Shown here: positions 34,210 through 43,366 of the stretch, in pieces
Position numbering within the stretch: the stretch's first letter is position 1
Layout of the letters: every line of letters begins with the position of its first letter
Assembly (NCBI GenBank): GCA_001704765.1
Contig: MBFK01000030.1
Location: forward strand, 42,560-106,559
DNA length: 64,000 bases
DNA from: Sinorhizobium shofinae
Lineage (GTDB): Bacteria; Pseudomonadota; Alphaproteobacteria; Rhizobiales; Rhizobiaceae
Direction of reading: 5' to 3'
The notes under the pieces: generated by a model
The model's input: the letters and a program-made list of their open reading frames with translations, nothing else
What the model was told of the DNA's origin: nothing
Database searches by the model: none
Position numbers and translations under genes: made by a program

Positions 34210-35121
34210 ATGCACGCAATGACTTATGCGCTCGAAGGGCTCGGTACGTCGCCATTTCCGCCGGACGTCCAGGAGCATTGCCTTGATCTCGATGGAAAAG
34301 CAGCACCTTCGGCCCGGGGGAGCGGTGGCTCCAATATCCAGCTCGAGCTCGAAGGCATCAGCCTTTCCTTTGGTGGCGTTACCGCACTTAACAATGTCGA
34401 TCTTGCCGTGCGGCGCGGCGAAATCCGCGCGATCATCGGCCCGAACGGGGCCGGCAAGAGCTCGCTCATCAATGTGATCAGCGGCGTCTATCGGCCGGAT
34501 CGCGGCCGGGTGCAGATCGGCGGCAATAGCTATGCCCAGGTGCCGACCGACAAGCTTGCGCGTCTCGGCATCGCCCGGACCTTCCAGAACCTCGCGCTCT
34601 TCAAGGGCTTGAGTGTTCTCGACAATGTCGTTGCGGGCAGGGCCTATACGGTGCGCTCGACCTTTCTCGGCCAGATAGCGAGGGTCGGCGTCGCTCGCGG
34701 TGAAGAGGTGGACGCCCATGATCGCACCCAGCGCATCCTCGCCTTCCTCCATCTCGAAAACGTGGCCGACAGGCTCGCCGGCACCTTGCCCTACGGGCTG
34801 CAGAAGCGAGTGGAACTCGCCCGCGCTCTAGTCGCGGAGCCGGATGTCCTGCTTCTCGACGAACCGATGGCTGGCATGACCGCCACCGAGAAGAACGAAA
34901 TGGCCGGGTTCGTGCGGGCGACCCGCGAGACCTACGGCACAACTGTCGTCCTCATCGAGCACGATATCGGCGTCGTCATGGAGCTTTCAGACCGGATCGC
35001 GGTGCTCGACTACGGCCGCAAGATCGCCGATGGCACGCCGGAAGAGGTGCGGGCCGACCAGCGCGTCATCGATGCCTATCTCGGCGTCGTGCCTGAGAAT
35101 GAAGACGGAGCAGGGATCTGA
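34210..35121 (+). CDS. Branched-chain-type ABC transporter ATPase (LivG class)
   Basis: 303 aa. An unusual 40-residue N-terminal tail precedes the ATPase core: Walker A GPNGAGKSS, Q-loop FQNLALFKGLSV, signature LPYGLQKRVELARAL, Walker B VLLLDEPMAGM and H-loop VLIEHDIGVV, all LivG-like. Start at ATG 34210 because GGGAAGGA lies just before; a longer frame from 34108 crosses the hairpins. Context (sfnG upstream, sfnB downstream) suggests that the Liv-type system imports a sulfone, sulfonate or sulfur ester and not an amino acid. Confidence 0.88.
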   Translation: MHAMTYALEGLGTSPFPPDVQEHCLDLDGKAAPSARGSGGSNIQLELEGISLSFGGVTALNNVDLAVRRGEIRAIIGPNGAGKSSLINVISGVYRPDRGRVQIGGNSYAQVPTDKLARLGIARTFQNLALFKGLSVLDNVVAGRAYTVRSTFLGQIARVGVARGEEVDAHDRTQRILAFLHLENVADRLAGTLPYGLQKRVELARALVAEPDVLLLDEPMAGMTATEKNEMAGFVRATRETYGTTVVLIEHDIGVVMELSDRIAVLDYGRKIADGTPEEVRADQRVIDAYLGVVPENEDGAGI

Positions 35122-36017
35122 TGTCGGACTTCGATTGGCTTTTCTTCACCGAAGTGCTCGTCGGCGGGCTGCTTTCGGGAGTCATGTACTCGCTTGTCGC
35201 GATCGGCTTCGTGCTGATCTACAAGACTTCGGGCGTGTTGAATTTTGCGCAAGGGGCGCAACTGCTCTTCGCCGCGCTCACCTTCGTCAGCCTGGTGGAG
35301 CGGGACCTGCACTTCGTGCCGGCGCTCGCCATCACCTTCGCGCTGATGGTCATCATCGGCATCGCCATCGAACGCGCCATCCTGAGGCCGCTCACAAACA
35401 AGCCGCCGATCACGCTCTTCATGGCGACGCTCGGTCTTTCCTATGTCATCGAAGGGGCCGCGCAACTCCTCTGGGGAACGCAGGTGCACGCTCTTGACCT
35501 TGGCATCGAGGACATTCCCTTCGACGTCGGCGGCGTCTTCATCAGCCAGTTCGACATCTTCGCCGCGGCAGTTGCGACTGGGATGGTGGCGCTCCTGTCG
35601 ATCTTCTTTCGCTACACCCGCGTCGGCCTCGCCTTCCGTGCGGTTGCGGACGACCAGTTCGCGGCGCTTGCCGTTGGGCTGCGGCTTCCCTGGATCTGGG
35701 CGACCGTTTGGGCGACCGCCGGCCTCGTGGCGCTGGTGGCCGGCCTCCTCTGGGGCGCGCGTCTCGGCGTACAGTTTTCGCTGTCGTTGGTCGTTCTCAA
35801 GGCTTTGCCGGTCCTCGTTCTTGGCGGCTTCGATTCGGTTGCCGGAGCGATTATCGGCGGCCTGCTGATCGGTGCGGCCGAGAAGCTCGCCGAGGTCTAT
35901 CTCGGAGAGTATTTCGGTGGCGGCATCGAAGGCTGGTTCGCCTATGTCGTGGCACTCGCCTTCCTGCTCGTGCGTCCCTCAGGCCTGTTCGGCCAAAAGC
36001 TCGTGGAAAGGGTCTGA
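35121..36017 (+). CDS. Branched-chain-type ABC transporter permease (LivH class)
   Basis: 298 aa, about eight helices. Opening VGGLLSGVMYSLVAIGFVLIYK in two overlapping helices' worth, KTSGVLNFAQGA, and VLVLGGFDSVAGAIIGGLLIG near the end are LivH hallmarks. Shares one base with the ATPase stop (TGATG). Confidence 0.9.
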   Translation: MSDFDWLFFTEVLVGGLLSGVMYSLVAIGFVLIYKTSGVLNFAQGAQLLFAALTFVSLVERDLHFVPALAITFALMVIIGIAIERAILRPLTNKPPITLFMATLGLSYVIEGAAQLLWGTQVHALDLGIEDIPFDVGGVFISQFDIFAAAVATGMVALLSIFFRYTRVGLAFRAVADDQFAALAVGLRLPWIWATVWATAGLVALVAGLLWGARLGVQFSLSLVVLKALPVLVLGGFDSVAGAIIGGLLIGAAEKLAEVYLGEYFGGGIEGWFAYVVALAFLLVRPSGLFGQKLVERV

Positions 36018-36019
36018 TC

Positions 36020-37060
36020 ATGGTCTCCATAGCAAGCGACCTTCCTGTATCGTCGACGCATCCGCGGTGGCTGATCCGGGCGGCGCTCCTCGCAATCGCC
36101 TATCTCGTCATCCCCTTCGTCGGCACGAGTTACCTGTTCGAAGCGATTCTGCTGCCGTTCCTGGCGTTGAGTCTTGCCGGCGTCGGCTTAAATCTGCTTA
36201 CCGGCTATGCCGGACAGGTGTCGCTCGGCAGCGCCGCCTTCATGGCGGTCGGCGCCTTCGCTGCCTATAACTTCAACCTGCGCGTCGAGGGCCTGCCGCT
36301 TGTCGCAAGCATCGTGCTCGCCGGCTTTTCGGCGGCCGCCATCGGGATCGTCTTCGGCCTGCCGAGCCTCAGACTGAAGGGCTTCTATCTCGCCGTCTCG
36401 ACGCTTGCCGCCCAGTTCTTCGTGCAATGGGCGCTGACGAAATTCGGCTGGTTTTCCAACAATTCCGCCTCGGGCGTCATCGATGCGCCGCCGCTTGCGA
36501 TCGCCGGCATCGGTTTCGAAAGCGCAGCCGGCCGCTATCTCTTCGCCCTGACTATCGTGACGGTGCTCACCTTCTTGACGCTAAGGTTGGTCGCTTCGCA
36601 GACGGGGCGCAACTTCATCGCCGTGCGCGACAACGAAACGGCAGCGCGCATCATCGGCGTGCCGGTGTTGAGGACCAAGCTCCTGGCCTTCGCCATCTCG
36701 TCCTTCATCATAGGCATTGCCGGTGTGCTCTGGGCCTTCGCTTATCTTCGCACCGTCGAGCCGGCGGGTTTCAATCTCGACCGCTCCTTCCAGGTGCTGT
36801 TCATCATCATCATCGGCGGGCTTGCCTCCATTCGCGGCGCCTTCTTCGGTGCGGCATTGATCGTCGTCTTCCCGCTCGCGCTGTCGCGGCTCGGGGCCTT
36901 CTTCCTCGGCGACATCTTCGATTCCGGCGTGCTCGACATGAGCCAGCGCATCGTGCTCGGCGGCCTGATCATCCTCTTTCTCGTTCTTGAACCGGACGGC
37001 CTCGTCGCTCTCTGGGGCAGAAGCGTGAGACGCCTCGGTTCCGTTTTCGGACGGAGTTGA
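36020..37060 (+). CDS. Branched-chain-type ABC transporter permease (LivM class)
   Basis: 346 aa, about nine helices. LNLLTGYAGQVSLGSAAFMAV is the LivM signature (split over residues 50-70); GRNFIAVRDNETAARIIGV marks the cytoplasmic loop. ATG 36020 lies three bases after the LivH stop. A longer frame from further upstream is in the wrong register for the family. Confidence 0.9.
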   Translation: MVSIASDLPVSSTHPRWLIRAALLAIAYLVIPFVGTSYLFEAILLPFLALSLAGVGLNLLTGYAGQVSLGSAAFMAVGAFAAYNFNLRVEGLPLVASIVLAGFSAAAIGIVFGLPSLRLKGFYLAVSTLAAQFFVQWALTKFGWFSNNSASGVIDAPPLAIAGIGFESAAGRYLFALTIVTVLTFLTLRLVASQTGRNFIAVRDNETAARIIGVPVLRTKLLAFAISSFIIGIAGVLWAFAYLRTVEPAGFNLDRSFQVLFIIIIGGLASIRGAFFGAALIVVFPLALSRLGAFFLGDIFDSGVLDMSQRIVLGGLIILFLVLEPDGLVALWGRSVRRLGSVFGRS

Positions 37061-37158
37061 CGAGGACCTGGAGCGACAGCTCCCAAAAGCAAGAAATCCT
37101 CTTTCCATCAAACAAGGTCCGGTGATCGCACCGGCCAATACCCGGAGTGTGTCCAGAA

Positions 37159-38493
37159 ATGACAATGCTTAGCAAATTCAAGATCGCCGCATTAGCCGCC
37201 GGTGTCGCCCTCACGATCGCCCTGCCGGCAGCCCATGCCGACGAACAGTATTTCCCGCTGCAGAGCTACCGCGTCGGCCCCTATGCGGCCGGCGGCACCG
37301 GCTTCTTCGGCGGCTTCATCGACTATCTCAATCTGGTCAACACCCGCGACGGCGGCGTCAACGGCGTCAAGCTCACCTGGTCGGAAGCCGAGACGCAGTA
37401 CGAGGTCGAACGCGGCGTCGAGGCCTATGAGCGGCTGAAGAGCAATCCGAACGTCGCCGCCTGGAACCCCCTCTCCGTCGGCATCGCCTATGCCATGATC
37501 GACCGGATCACCGCGGACAAGGTGCCGCTGATCACCATCAATCACGGCCGCACCGATTCAACCGACGGCCGCGTCTTCCCCTATGTCTTCCCGCTGCTTC
37601 TCAATCCCTATAGCGAGACCTCCGGTATCGTGAACTATATCGCCTCCAAGGAAGGTGGACTTGAAAGCCTCAAGGGTAAGAAGATCGTGGTGCTCTATCA
37701 CGGCTCGCCCTACGGCAAGGAGACGATCCCGATCTACGAGCTGCTTGCCGAGAAATACGGCTTCGAGCTGCAACAGATCGAGGTGCCGCATCCGGGCAAC
37801 GAGCAGCAGTCGCAATGGCTCACGATCCGCCGCGCAAAGCCCGATTACGTCGTGCTGCGCGGCTGGGGCGTGATGAATCCGGTGGCGCTGAAGACCGCGG
37901 CCAAGACCGGCTTCCCGGTCGATCACATCATCGGCAATGTCTGGTCGAACTCGGAAGAAGACGTCATCCCGGCCGGCGATGCCGCCAAGGGCTATACCGC
38001 CATCACCACCCAGGCTTCCGGCACCGAATATCCGGTGGTCAAGGAGATCGTCTCGACCCTCTACGACAAGGGCCAGGGCAATCTCGAGGACAAGAACCGC
38101 ATCGGCTCCGTTTACCACAATCTCGGAATCGTCAACGGCATCCTCAACGTCGAGGCGATCCGCATCGCCCAGGAGAAGTTCGGCAAGCGGACGCTGACCG
38201 GTGACGAGGTGCGCTGGGGCTTCGAACATCTGCAGCTCGATCCTGCGCGCGTCGAGGCGCTCGGCGCCAAGAACCTGTTCCACTCGATCAACGTCACCTG
38301 GGACAACCACGAGGGCAACGGCTACGTTACCTTCCAGCAGTGGGACGGCAAGAAGTGGAACGTCGTTTCCGACTGGATTGCGCCGGACTGGGCGCTGCTG
38401 CGCCCGATCATCGAAAAATCCTCTGGGGCCTATGCCGCGGAAAAAGGAATCAAGTTGCGAACGGCCGAAGATGCGGAGGCCGCGACCAACTGA
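37159..38493 (+). CDS. Branched-chain-type ABC transporter substrate-binding protein
   Basis: 444 aa periplasmic binding protein of the LivK/amidase-regulator class. Signal peptide KFKIAALAAGVALTIAL to AAHADEQ. Motifs GGTGFFGGFIDYLNLVN, GVKLTWSEAETQYEVERG and VVLRGWGVMNPVALK fit the group. Longer than amino-acid LivK (about 370 aa). Start taken at ATG 37159 with GGAG 12 bases upstream; ATG 37165 is possible. Placed between LivM and LivF. Confidence 0.88.
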   Translation: MTMLSKFKIAALAAGVALTIALPAAHADEQYFPLQSYRVGPYAAGGTGFFGGFIDYLNLVNTRDGGVNGVKLTWSEAETQYEVERGVEAYERLKSNPNVAAWNPLSVGIAYAMIDRITADKVPLITINHGRTDSTDGRVFPYVFPLLLNPYSETSGIVNYIASKEGGLESLKGKKIVVLYHGSPYGKETIPIYELLAEKYGFELQQIEVPHPGNEQQSQWLTIRRAKPDYVVLRGWGVMNPVALKTAAKTGFPVDHIIGNVWSNSEEDVIPAGDAAKGYTAITTQASGTEYPVVKEIVSTLYDKGQGNLEDKNRIGSVYHNLGIVNGILNVEAIRIAQEKFGKRTLTGDEVRWGFEHLQLDPARVEALGAKNLFHSINVTWDNHEGNGYVTFQQWDGKKWNVVSDWIAPDWALLRPIIEKSSGAYAAEKGIKLRTAEDAEAATN

Positions 38494-38505
38494 TGGTGTC
38501 GGGTC

Positions 38506-38543
38506 GGGCATGGCCGCGGGGGACCGTGCCATGTGCCATGCCC
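38506..38543. terminator. Hairpin between binding-protein and LivF genes
   Basis: GGGCATGGC (38506-38514) pairs with GCCATGCCC (38535-38543) across a 20-base loop, with extra GTCGG/CCGAC pairing possible outside. No T-run; most likely stabilises the binding-protein mRNA. Confidence 0.55.
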
Positions 38544-38576
38544 GGCTCGATCTCCGACTCGCTAGAGGAGAATGAC

Positions 38577-39353
38577 ATGGCTGCTGCGGAAATCCTGCTT
38601 GCCATCGAAGGCGTCAAGGCAACCTACAATCACGCGATCAGGGCGCTCGACGGCGTCGGCTTCACATTGAAGCGCGGCGAGATCGTCGCCCTCCTCGGCG
38701 CCAACGGCGCCGGCAAGACGACGACGCTGAAGGCCGTGTCCAACCTTCTGCCGGCCGAACGTGGGCAGATCGTCGCCGGAAGCATCCGTTTCGGCGAGCT
38801 CGATGTGGCCACGGCCGCTCCCGCGGCACTCGTGCGGGCCGGGCTGGTGCAGGTTCTCGAAGGCCGCCATTGCTTCCGCAGCCTGACGGTCGAGGAGAAT
38901 CTCGTCTCCGGCGGGCTCGGACGCAGCGCAAGGCGGGCTGAAATCGCGGCCGACCTCGAGAAGGTCTACGCCTGGTTCCCGCGCCTCAAGGAAAAGCGCC
39001 GCGTTGCGTCGGGCCTCACTTCCGGCGGCGAGCAGCAGATGACGGCGATCGGCCGGGCGCTGATGTCGCGGCCGCGCCTTCTCGTTCTCGACGAGCCGTC
39101 CATGGGGCTCGCACCGCTAGTGGTTCAGGACATTTTTCGCACCTTGCGTCGGCTCAATCGGGAGGAGGGGCTCTCCATTCTCGTCGCCGAACAGAACTCG
39201 GCCGTGGCGCTTACCTATGCCGACAAGGCCGTCATCCTCGAAAACGGCATCAGTGTGTTGTCCGGCGATGCCCGTGACCTGAGGGGCCGCGACGACGTTA
39301 AGGCCTTCTATCTCGGACAAAAGCCGGGTGCTGCCGTTCTCGCCGCCTATTGA
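38577..39353 (+). CDS. Branched-chain-type ABC transporter ATPase (LivF class)
   Basis: 258 aa. Walker A GANGAGKTT, VQVLEGRHCFRSLTVEENL, signature TSGGEQQMTAIGRAL, Walker B LLVLDEPSMGLAP, H-loop VAEQNSAVAL. The AGAGGAG sequence before ATG 38577 sets the start. Completes the five-gene Liv-type importer. Confidence 0.9.
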   Translation: MAAAEILLAIEGVKATYNHAIRALDGVGFTLKRGEIVALLGANGAGKTTTLKAVSNLLPAERGQIVAGSIRFGELDVATAAPAALVRAGLVQVLEGRHCFRSLTVEENLVSGGLGRSARRAEIAADLEKVYAWFPRLKEKRRVASGLTSGGEQQMTAIGRALMSRPRLLVLDEPSMGLAPLVVQDIFRTLRRLNREEGLSILVAEQNSAVALTYADKAVILENGISVLSGDARDLRGRDDVKAFYLGQKPGAAVLAAY

Positions 39354-39379
39354 CCTATCCATCGAAAGGAGAAATTCAA

Positions 39380-40627
39380 ATGACCATTTCCAACATTAGA
39401 ACACGCGACGCCGCCCGTGGCGTTCCGGCGGTGCCGCGGCCGAGCGAGCCGGCGCATGTCATCAAGAGCGATGCCGAGGCGATCGAAGTGGCGAAGAAGC
39501 TCGCCGCCGAATTTGCCCCCGGTTCGGCCGCACGCGACCGCGAACGCATCTGGCCGATCCAGGAACTTGATGCCTTCTCGCAGAGCGGGCTCTGGTCGAT
39601 CAATGTACCGAAGAAGTTCGGCGGCCCCGAAGTCTCCTATGCGACGCTCGCCAAGGTGATTGAAATTATTTCCGCCGCCGACTCCTCGATCGGGCAGATC
39701 GCCCAGAACCATCTCGGTGTTGTTGCGGCGATCCGCACCGTCTCCGACGAGGAACAGCAGAAGCTGCTCTTTGCGGAAGTGCTGCGCGGCACCCGCTTCG
39801 GCAACGCCTTCTCGGAATTCGGCTCGAAGCGCGCCGTCGATTTCGAGACGAAGTTCGTCGATTCCGGCGATCACGTCATCGTCAACGGTCGCAAGTTCTA
39901 TTCCTCCGGCGCGCTGCTTGCCCATCTGGTGCCGATCGTCGCGCTCGACGACCAGGGCCGTGCCTGGTACGCGATTGCCGAACGCGATGCGCCGGGCCTC
40001 ACGGTCGTCGACGACTGGTCTTCCTTCGGCCAGCGCACGACACTCTCCGGCACGGTCATCCTCGACAATGTCAAGGTGCCGAAGACACACCTTGTACCCG
40101 GCTATAAGGGCTACGAGGTGCCGACGGCGGACGGCGCGATCTTCCAGATCATCCAAGTAGCTGTGGATACCGGTATCGCCCAGGCCGCGATCGACGAGAC
40201 CGTCGCCTTCGTCCGGACGAAGAGCCGTGCCTGGGTGGACAGCGGTCTCGAAAACGCCTGGGACGATCCATACACCATCCAGGCCGTCGGCGACCTGACG
40301 CTGCGCCTCCACGCGGCGCAAGCTCTGCTCGAAAAGGCCGGATATGCGATCGACCGTGCGGTTGCAAATCCGACGGCTGAAACCGTGGCGGAAGCCCAGA
40401 TCGTAACGGCGGAGGCGAAGATCCTCTCGACGGAAATCGCGATCGCTGCCACCAATAAGCTGTTTGAGTTGGCTGGAACTCGCTCGACGCTCGCCGAGCA
40501 CAATCTGGACCGGCATTGGCGTAACGCCCGCACCCACACGCTGCATGATCCGGTGCGCTGGAAATATGCCATTCTCGGCAAATATTTCCTGAACGGCGAG
40601 AATCCGCCGCTCCACGCCTGGAGCTAA
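39380..40627 (+). CDS. SfnB-family flavoenzyme 1 (acyl-CoA dehydrogenase-like)
   Basis: 415 aa. Acyl-CoA-dehydrogenase fold with the SfnB/DszC wording: FSQSGLWSINVPKKFGGPEVS, SIGQIAQNHLGVVAAI, FGNAFSEFGSK, VVDDWSSFGQRTT and near the end RSTLAEHNLDRHWRNARTHTL. Family members are FMNH2-dependent monooxygenases (DszC) or sulfur-acquisition oxidoreductases (SfnB), not true acyl-CoA dehydrogenases. AAGGAGAA precedes ATG 39380. Follows LivF by 26 bases, so it is in the sfnG-liv operon. Confidence 0.88.
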   Translation: MTISNIRTRDAARGVPAVPRPSEPAHVIKSDAEAIEVAKKLAAEFAPGSAARDRERIWPIQELDAFSQSGLWSINVPKKFGGPEVSYATLAKVIEIISAADSSIGQIAQNHLGVVAAIRTVSDEEQQKLLFAEVLRGTRFGNAFSEFGSKRAVDFETKFVDSGDHVIVNGRKFYSSGALLAHLVPIVALDDQGRAWYAIAERDAPGLTVVDDWSSFGQRTTLSGTVILDNVKVPKTHLVPGYKGYEVPTADGAIFQIIQVAVDTGIAQAAIDETVAFVRTKSRAWVDSGLENAWDDPYTIQAVGDLTLRLHAAQALLEKAGYAIDRAVANPTAETVAEAQIVTAEAKILSTEIAIAATNKLFELAGTRSTLAEHNLDRHWRNARTHTLHDPVRWKYAILGKYFLNGENPPLHAWS

Positions 40628-40643
40628 GCCTCGGACGCGCGGG

Positions 40644-40671
40644 GGCATCCGGGGCACAGGCTTCGGATGCC
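40644..40671. terminator. Hairpin after SfnB-type gene 1
   Basis: GGCATCCG / CGGATGCC arms of eight bases, 16 bases after the stop. No T-run; probable end of the sfnG-liv-sfnB transcript. Confidence 0.5.
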
Positions 40672-40757
40672 TCAAGAGATGGCACCACGACCCAATCGCG
40701 ACCGTTTATCCGCTTGAACCAACACCCATGGGTGTTGCGCTGTAGGTCTTGTGAGAC

Positions 40758-40883
40758 TTAGCTCCCTGAGAATTCTGCCTTCATGCGATTCATGTGCGGC
40801 ACTACCGAGCCGTCGAGACCGAAGTGATCGCGCAGCGTCGATCCGTCGTATTCGGTGCGGAAGAGCCCGCGCTCTTGCAAAAT
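40758..40883 (-). pseudogene. 3' remnant of an NtaA/DszA-type monooxygenase gene
   Basis: About 41 codons on the minus strand reading ILQERGLFRTEYDGSTLRDH then FGLDGSVVPHMNRM and a stop. This is the usual C-terminal end of NtaA/SnaA/DszA-family enzymes (compare ELQRRGVYPREYRPGTLREK in the intact gene at 48.1-49.5 kb). The rest of the gene is absent, so it is a deletion scar. Confidence 0.75.
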
Positions 40884-40916
40884 GGCAACCAAAAATAATG
40901 GAGTACACGCCCGTGC

Positions 40917-41318
40917 TCATCCCTTGCGGTCATCGCCTTCGGTACTTAGCGCGCTCAGCAAAGCCTTGATCGCGGTCATGCTGGTGACGATGACGAGAAA
41001 AGAACAGATTTGGCCTGTTGCGGTGAGGCTGGGGCGCCACATGAAGACTGTGAGCCAGCATGTGAACACGACCGAATCCAGAAAATGCCGTTCGAAAAAG
41101 GCTACTGTCCAAGGTTTGCGGGATGCGTCGGAAATGAAGATGGCGTCGAGACCGCGATTGGCGAGAAACAGCAGGGGGACCGAAGTTGTTTTCATGGCTA
41201 TCAATCCCCCCGGATCGCCGATCAGGAAAAGGCCTGCTGCATTGGCAGCCATGAACAGCATCACAAAGGCATACTGCCCAGGGATGCTTTGCCAGAAAGC
41301 CGAGCGATCGTCGTTCAT
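40917..41318 (-). CDS. Membrane protein, unrecognised family
   Basis: 133 aa with three to four hydrophobic helices (YAFVMLFMAANAAGLFLIG, a central LLFLANRGLDAIFI, SVVFTCWLTVFMW and ICSFLVIVTSMTAIKALL). ATG 41318 (MNDDRSAFW) is preferred to the upstream in-frame start at 41330. No known domain recognised. It stands alone between two gene remnants, so its activity is uncertain. Confidence 0.55.
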   Translation of the reverse strand: MNDDRSAFWQSIPGQYAFVMLFMAANAAGLFLIGDPGGLIAMKTTSVPLLFLANRGLDAIFISDASRKPWTVAFFERHFLDSVVFTCWLTVFMWRPSLTATGQICSFLVIVTSMTAIKALLSALSTEGDDRKG

Positions 41319-41530
41319 CGTGAATCCCAATCGTTGATCGAAAGGTCTGGTATGAGCACCAGCAGCGGTAACGCAATATCAGCGTGATCGCTCCGGTTGC
41401 AGCTTAACCCAAAATCGATCTTTTTTATAGAGATGATCTGTTGCGATTGGGGTGTTACTATTCTCGGGGATCCTGGTAGGCCCGCCGGCCGAAGAAGGCG
41501 AAACGAGTCACCGCCGATAAGGAGGCGCCT
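41319..41530. other. Intergenic region
   Basis: Nothing recognisable apart from an AT-rich patch around 41415-41435 that could hold a promoter. Confidence 0.4.
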
Positions 41531-41886
41531 TTGCTCTACGATGTCGCGGTTGTCGGTTCGGGATTTTCTGCGATCGCAGTGACGATCCATCTTGTTTGCT
41601 CGCCGCCGCCTTCCGCTTCAATGGCCGTCGTCGGAGATGATCCAGGGTTCGGGAGGGGAACCGCCTACCGGACGGAGTTCTATATCCATCGACTGAATGT
41701 CCCTGCGGGACGCATGAGCGTTTTTTTGCGAGGAGCCGGAGGATCTCGTCCGCTGGCTTGAGCAGCACACGAGACAGGTTTCAGCGGATGGCTTTGGGAA
41801 ATCACCGCGGTTCCCGATATCCGCGTGCAGGCGACAAACGTCGTAAGCGCGATCATTTCGAGGCTGGGGCACGGCATTCGAGGCTA
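41531..41886 (+). pseudogene. Frameshifted remnant of an FAD/NAD(P)-binding protein
   Basis: Begins like an intact gene (YDVAVVGSGFSAIAVTIHL, FGRGTAYRTEFYIHRL, NVPAGRMSVF) and is clearly homologous to the start of the 495-aa protein encoded at 55.6-57.0 kb. After a run of seven T at about 41721 the frame changes and continues as EEPEDLVRWLEQHTRQVSADG; a further frame change gives EITAVPDIRVQATNVVSAI, then a stop. The rest is missing. Confidence 0.75.
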
Positions 41887-41978
41887 GCTGCTCGGAGCAA
41901 GATTCGCCCCTGCGGCGGCTTCACATGCCCGGAGGAAAGACGGCATGCTGCACGAGGCAGGCACGCCGTCCAAACGCC

Positions 41979-43342
41979 TCAGGCTGCATCGATCGCCTGA
42001 GCAAGATCGGCAATAAGATCATCGGGATGCTCGATTCCGATCGACAGGCGGACATAGCCGGGCGTTACGCCGGTGGCGAGCTGATCATCGGCGGAGAGCT
42101 GCGAGTGGGTGGTGGTCGACGGATGGATCGCGAGAGACCGGGCGTCGCCGATATTAGCGATATGATAGAAGAGCTGCAGCGCGTCGATGAAGCGCCGGCC
42201 CGCCTCGCGGCCGCCCTTGAGCTCGAAGCCGACCAGTGCGCCGTAGAAGCCGGGTTTCAGATATCGTGCTGCTGGTTCTCCGGCCACGCCGGTCTGGAAT
42301 TTCGGGAAGACAACATTCGAAACCTTCGGGTGGGATTTCAGGAATTCGGCCACCTTGATTGCGTTGTCGTTGTGCTGGCGCAACCGCAGGGGCAGTGTCT
42401 CCAGACCCTGGATGAGCTGGAAGGCGTTCTGCGGGCTAATCGCGGCGCCGATGTCGCGCAGCAGCACTGCTCTGGCGCGCAGGATGTAGGGGTGAAAAGC
42501 GATTGCTTCCGCCTTCTCGATCCAGGTCTTGCCCTGATAGCTCGGATCCGGCTCGTTGATGTTCGGCTGTCGAACCTTGAGCTCCGCCCAGGGGAAGTTG
42601 CCGCCATCGATGATGGCGCCGCCGATCGAGGTTCCGTGACCGCCGATATACTTCGTCGCCGAATAGACGACGACGGCAGCGCCATGGTCGAGCGGCCGGA
42701 TAATCAGCGGGGCTGCCGTGTTGTCGACAATCAGGGGAATGCCGAAGCGTCGACCAATGGTTGCGACTTCGCCGATCGGGAAGACTTCGAGCTTCGGGTT
42801 CGGAAGGGATTCGGCGTAGTAGGCGCGGGTCCGGTCGTCGGTGGCACGGGCAAATGCTTCCGGATCGTTGGCATCGACGAAGCGGGTCTCGACGCCGAAA
42901 CTCTTCAGCGTGGCGGCGAAGAGCGCCCAGTGCCGCCATAAAGGCCGGCGGCGCTGACGATGTTGTCGCCGGTGCGGGCAACATTCAGGATGGCGAAGGC
43001 CGAGGCGGCCTGCCCCGAGGACAGCGCAAGCGCGGCAGCGCCGCCTTCCAGTTCGGCGAGCCGCTGTTCGAAGGCGTCCTGGGTGGGGTTCGATACACGG
43101 GTGTAGAGGTGGCCGGCCGCTTCCAGGGCGAAGAGCTTGTCGGCGCCCTGCGTCCCGGGAAGCTGATATGATGTCGTCTGGTAGATAGGCACTGCGACAG
43201 CGCCCGTCGTCGGATCGAAACGGAAGCTTCCACCGTGGAGCGCCTGTGTTTCCGGATGGCGGCTCTTGTAGGTCGATGCGCCCGGCGCCGGTTGCGATAT
43301 TGCGGAGTCGACGATGGTCTCGGTCGATTGCTGGATGGTCAT
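41979..43342 (-). pseudogene. metY: O-acetylhomoserine sulfhydrylase-like (MetY) gene with one-base frameshift
   Basis: Two adjoining frames together give one full-length PLP enzyme of the Cys/Met-metabolism family. The N-terminal part reads HPETQALHGGSFRFDPTTG, PIYQTTSYQLPGT and LYTRVSNPTQDAFEQRLAEL; the C-terminal part holds the PLP lysine motif VVVYSATKYIGGHGTSIGG and ends in DLIADLAQAIDA. The break is at about 42929-42932, where GLYGGT should continue as WALFAATLK but one base is missing. Repair would give about 454 aa. The enzyme would join sulfide or methanethiol to O-acetylhomoserine, fitting the sulfur island. Either a recent pseudogene or a base-call error. Confidence 0.85.
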
Positions 43343-43366
43343 TGCTTCCTCCGTAAAAGGGTTGAT

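Noticed and set aside
43343..43366. SAM-type riboswitch before the MetY-like gene
   Set aside because: The leader is only a few dozen bases before the next gene and shows no SAM-II or SAM-type core.
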